Shown piece by piece: positions 6,152 through 6,556 of a DNA stretch of 6,556 nucleotides (its first letter is position 1; every line of letters begins with the position of its first letter). Where the stretch lies: contig JAFDAW010000158.1 in NCBI GenBank assembly GCA_019313605.1, positions 1-6,556 on the forward strand, in the 5' to 3' direction. The translations under genes and the position numbers were made by a program. The notes below the pieces were generated by a model. The model worked only from the letters and a program-made list of their open reading frames with translations. It was not told where the DNA came from and ran no database searches. Origin of the DNA: Deltaproteobacteria bacterium (GTDB taxonomy: Bacteria > Myxococcota_A > UBA9160 > SMWR01).

Positions 6152-6219
6152 CTAGGAGCATAACCCCATTCTGGGGTTATGCGACGACGCATTAGCTTTG
6201 GCCGAAGGCCAATGCGCCC
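6152..6219 (+). repeat. 68-bp two-hairpin repeat, unit 5 (second array), inverted loop
   Basis: Hairpin A (6158-6182) has the same perfect stem as unit 4 (GCATAACCCC and GGGGTTATGC), but the loop reads ATTCT, the reverse complement of the AGAAT found in the other four units. Because the stem is palindromic, this is what inversion of the hairpin alone would produce. Hairpin B (6189-6215) has outer arms GCATT and AATGC, fully complementary, compared with GCGTT and AACGC in unit 3. The tail GCCC differs slightly from the usual GCCG. Confidence 0.9.
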
Positions 6220-6262
6220 GCAATACCTGATTCGCGAAAGTGAGAACGGCTCTTCAACCGCT

Positions 6263-6556
6263 TCAACCCGAAGGCGCGTCGTCGCTCAATCGCTCGACAC
6301 GCACTGCGCAGAACTTGAACGCGGGAATCTTTCCGTCTGGATCGAGCGCGTCCGTCGTCAGTAGATTCGCCGAAGCTTCGCGAAAGTGAAACGGAATGAA
6401 GACCGCGCCCTTGTGCTCGCGGTCGGTAATGCGCGCGCGCAACGCGATGCTGCCACGAAGACTGGTGACACGAACGCGATCGCCGCTCTCGACATCGAGC
6501 TCGCGAGCGTCGTCAGGATGAATCGCAACGAAGGCCTCGGGCTCGATCGCGTCGAG
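6263..6556 (-). CDS. Molybdopterin oxidoreductase, C-terminal end (formate-dehydrogenase-like alpha subunit)
   Basis: Only the last 97 residues and the TGA stop (6265-6263) lie in the window; the rest is beyond position 6556. The visible part is the molybdopterin-dinucleotide-binding domain that closes DMSO-reductase-family enzymes: FVAIHPDDARELDVESGDRV (9-28), VTSLRGSIALRARITDR (30-46), GAVFIPFHFREASANLLT (50-67), then DALDPDGKIPAFKFCAVRVE (69-88). The FxPFHFxEAxANxLTxDALDPxxKxPxxKxCAVxVE pattern is characteristic of NAD- or ferredoxin-linked formate dehydrogenase alpha subunits. Assimilatory nitrate reductases share the domain, so the substrate is not certain. The catalytic Cys or Sec and N-terminal iron-sulfur domains are out of view. 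The first 68-bp repeat unit on this side lies 43 bp downstream of the stop. Confidence 0.88.
   Translation of the reverse strand, partial: LDAIEPEAFVAIHPDDARELDVESGDRVRVTSLRGSIALRARITDREHKGAVFIPFHFREASANLLTTDALDPDGKIPAFKFCAVRVERLSDDAPSG

Noticed and set aside
4757..6219. Integron attC array with a gene cassette
   Set aside because: The junction GCCGTTAGGAG resembles a GTTRRRY core site, but the other units read CTAGGAG or CTAAGAG, the paired RYYYAAC site is not convincing, units repeat in tandem without genes, and no integrase gene is visible.
6179..6364. Small plus-strand frame starting in repeat unit 5
   Set aside because: It runs antisense to the conserved end of the molybdopterin oxidoreductase and begins in repeat DNA; no ribosome binding site is seen.

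Overview
The window is a G+C-rich bacterial chromosome segment. It holds a divergent pair of transcription units on the left, a repeat-framed gene of unknown function in the right-centre, and the 3' end of a molybdopterin oxidoreductase gene at the right edge. Strong G/C preference at codon third positions, a PilF/PilW-like lipoprotein gene followed by a RodZ-like gene, and a two-subunit 2-oxoglutarate:ferredoxin oxidoreductase suggest a deltaproteobacterial-type organism (Myxococcota, Desulfobacterota, Binatota or similar). That placement is inference from gene content; no rRNA or other phylogenetic marker is present.

Left part, minus strand, read from about 1722 down to 1: an unrecognised gene of about 208 codons, which appears to start at an ATT codon behind a perfect AGGAGG; a TPR lipoprotein of the PilF/PilW type; and a RodZ-like helix-turn-helix protein cut by the window edge. 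The TPR-lipoprotein then RodZ order matches the classical pilF-rodZ order of many Proteobacteria and suggests an envelope or cell-shape operon.

Centre, plus strand: korA (fused gamma-alpha subunit) and korB overlap by 4 nt. Together they encode a thiamine-diphosphate, [4Fe-4S] enzyme interconverting 2-oxoglutarate and succinyl-CoA with ferredoxin. No delta subunit or ferredoxin gene is adjacent.

Right part: directly behind korB lie three tandem copies of a 68-bp element. Then comes a minus-strand gene for a 367-residue protein I do not recognise, then two more 68-bp copies in the same orientation, and finally the C-terminal 97 residues of a formate-dehydrogenase-like molybdopterin oxidoreductase (minus strand). 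Each 68-bp element folds into two hairpins joined by a GACGAC-like linker. Stem bases covary between copies, and in one copy the loop of the first hairpin is inverted. The elements abut genes so closely that the element edge carries the stop codon of korB on one side and of the unknown gene on the other. This repeat family, with the gene it frames, is the most unusual content of the window.
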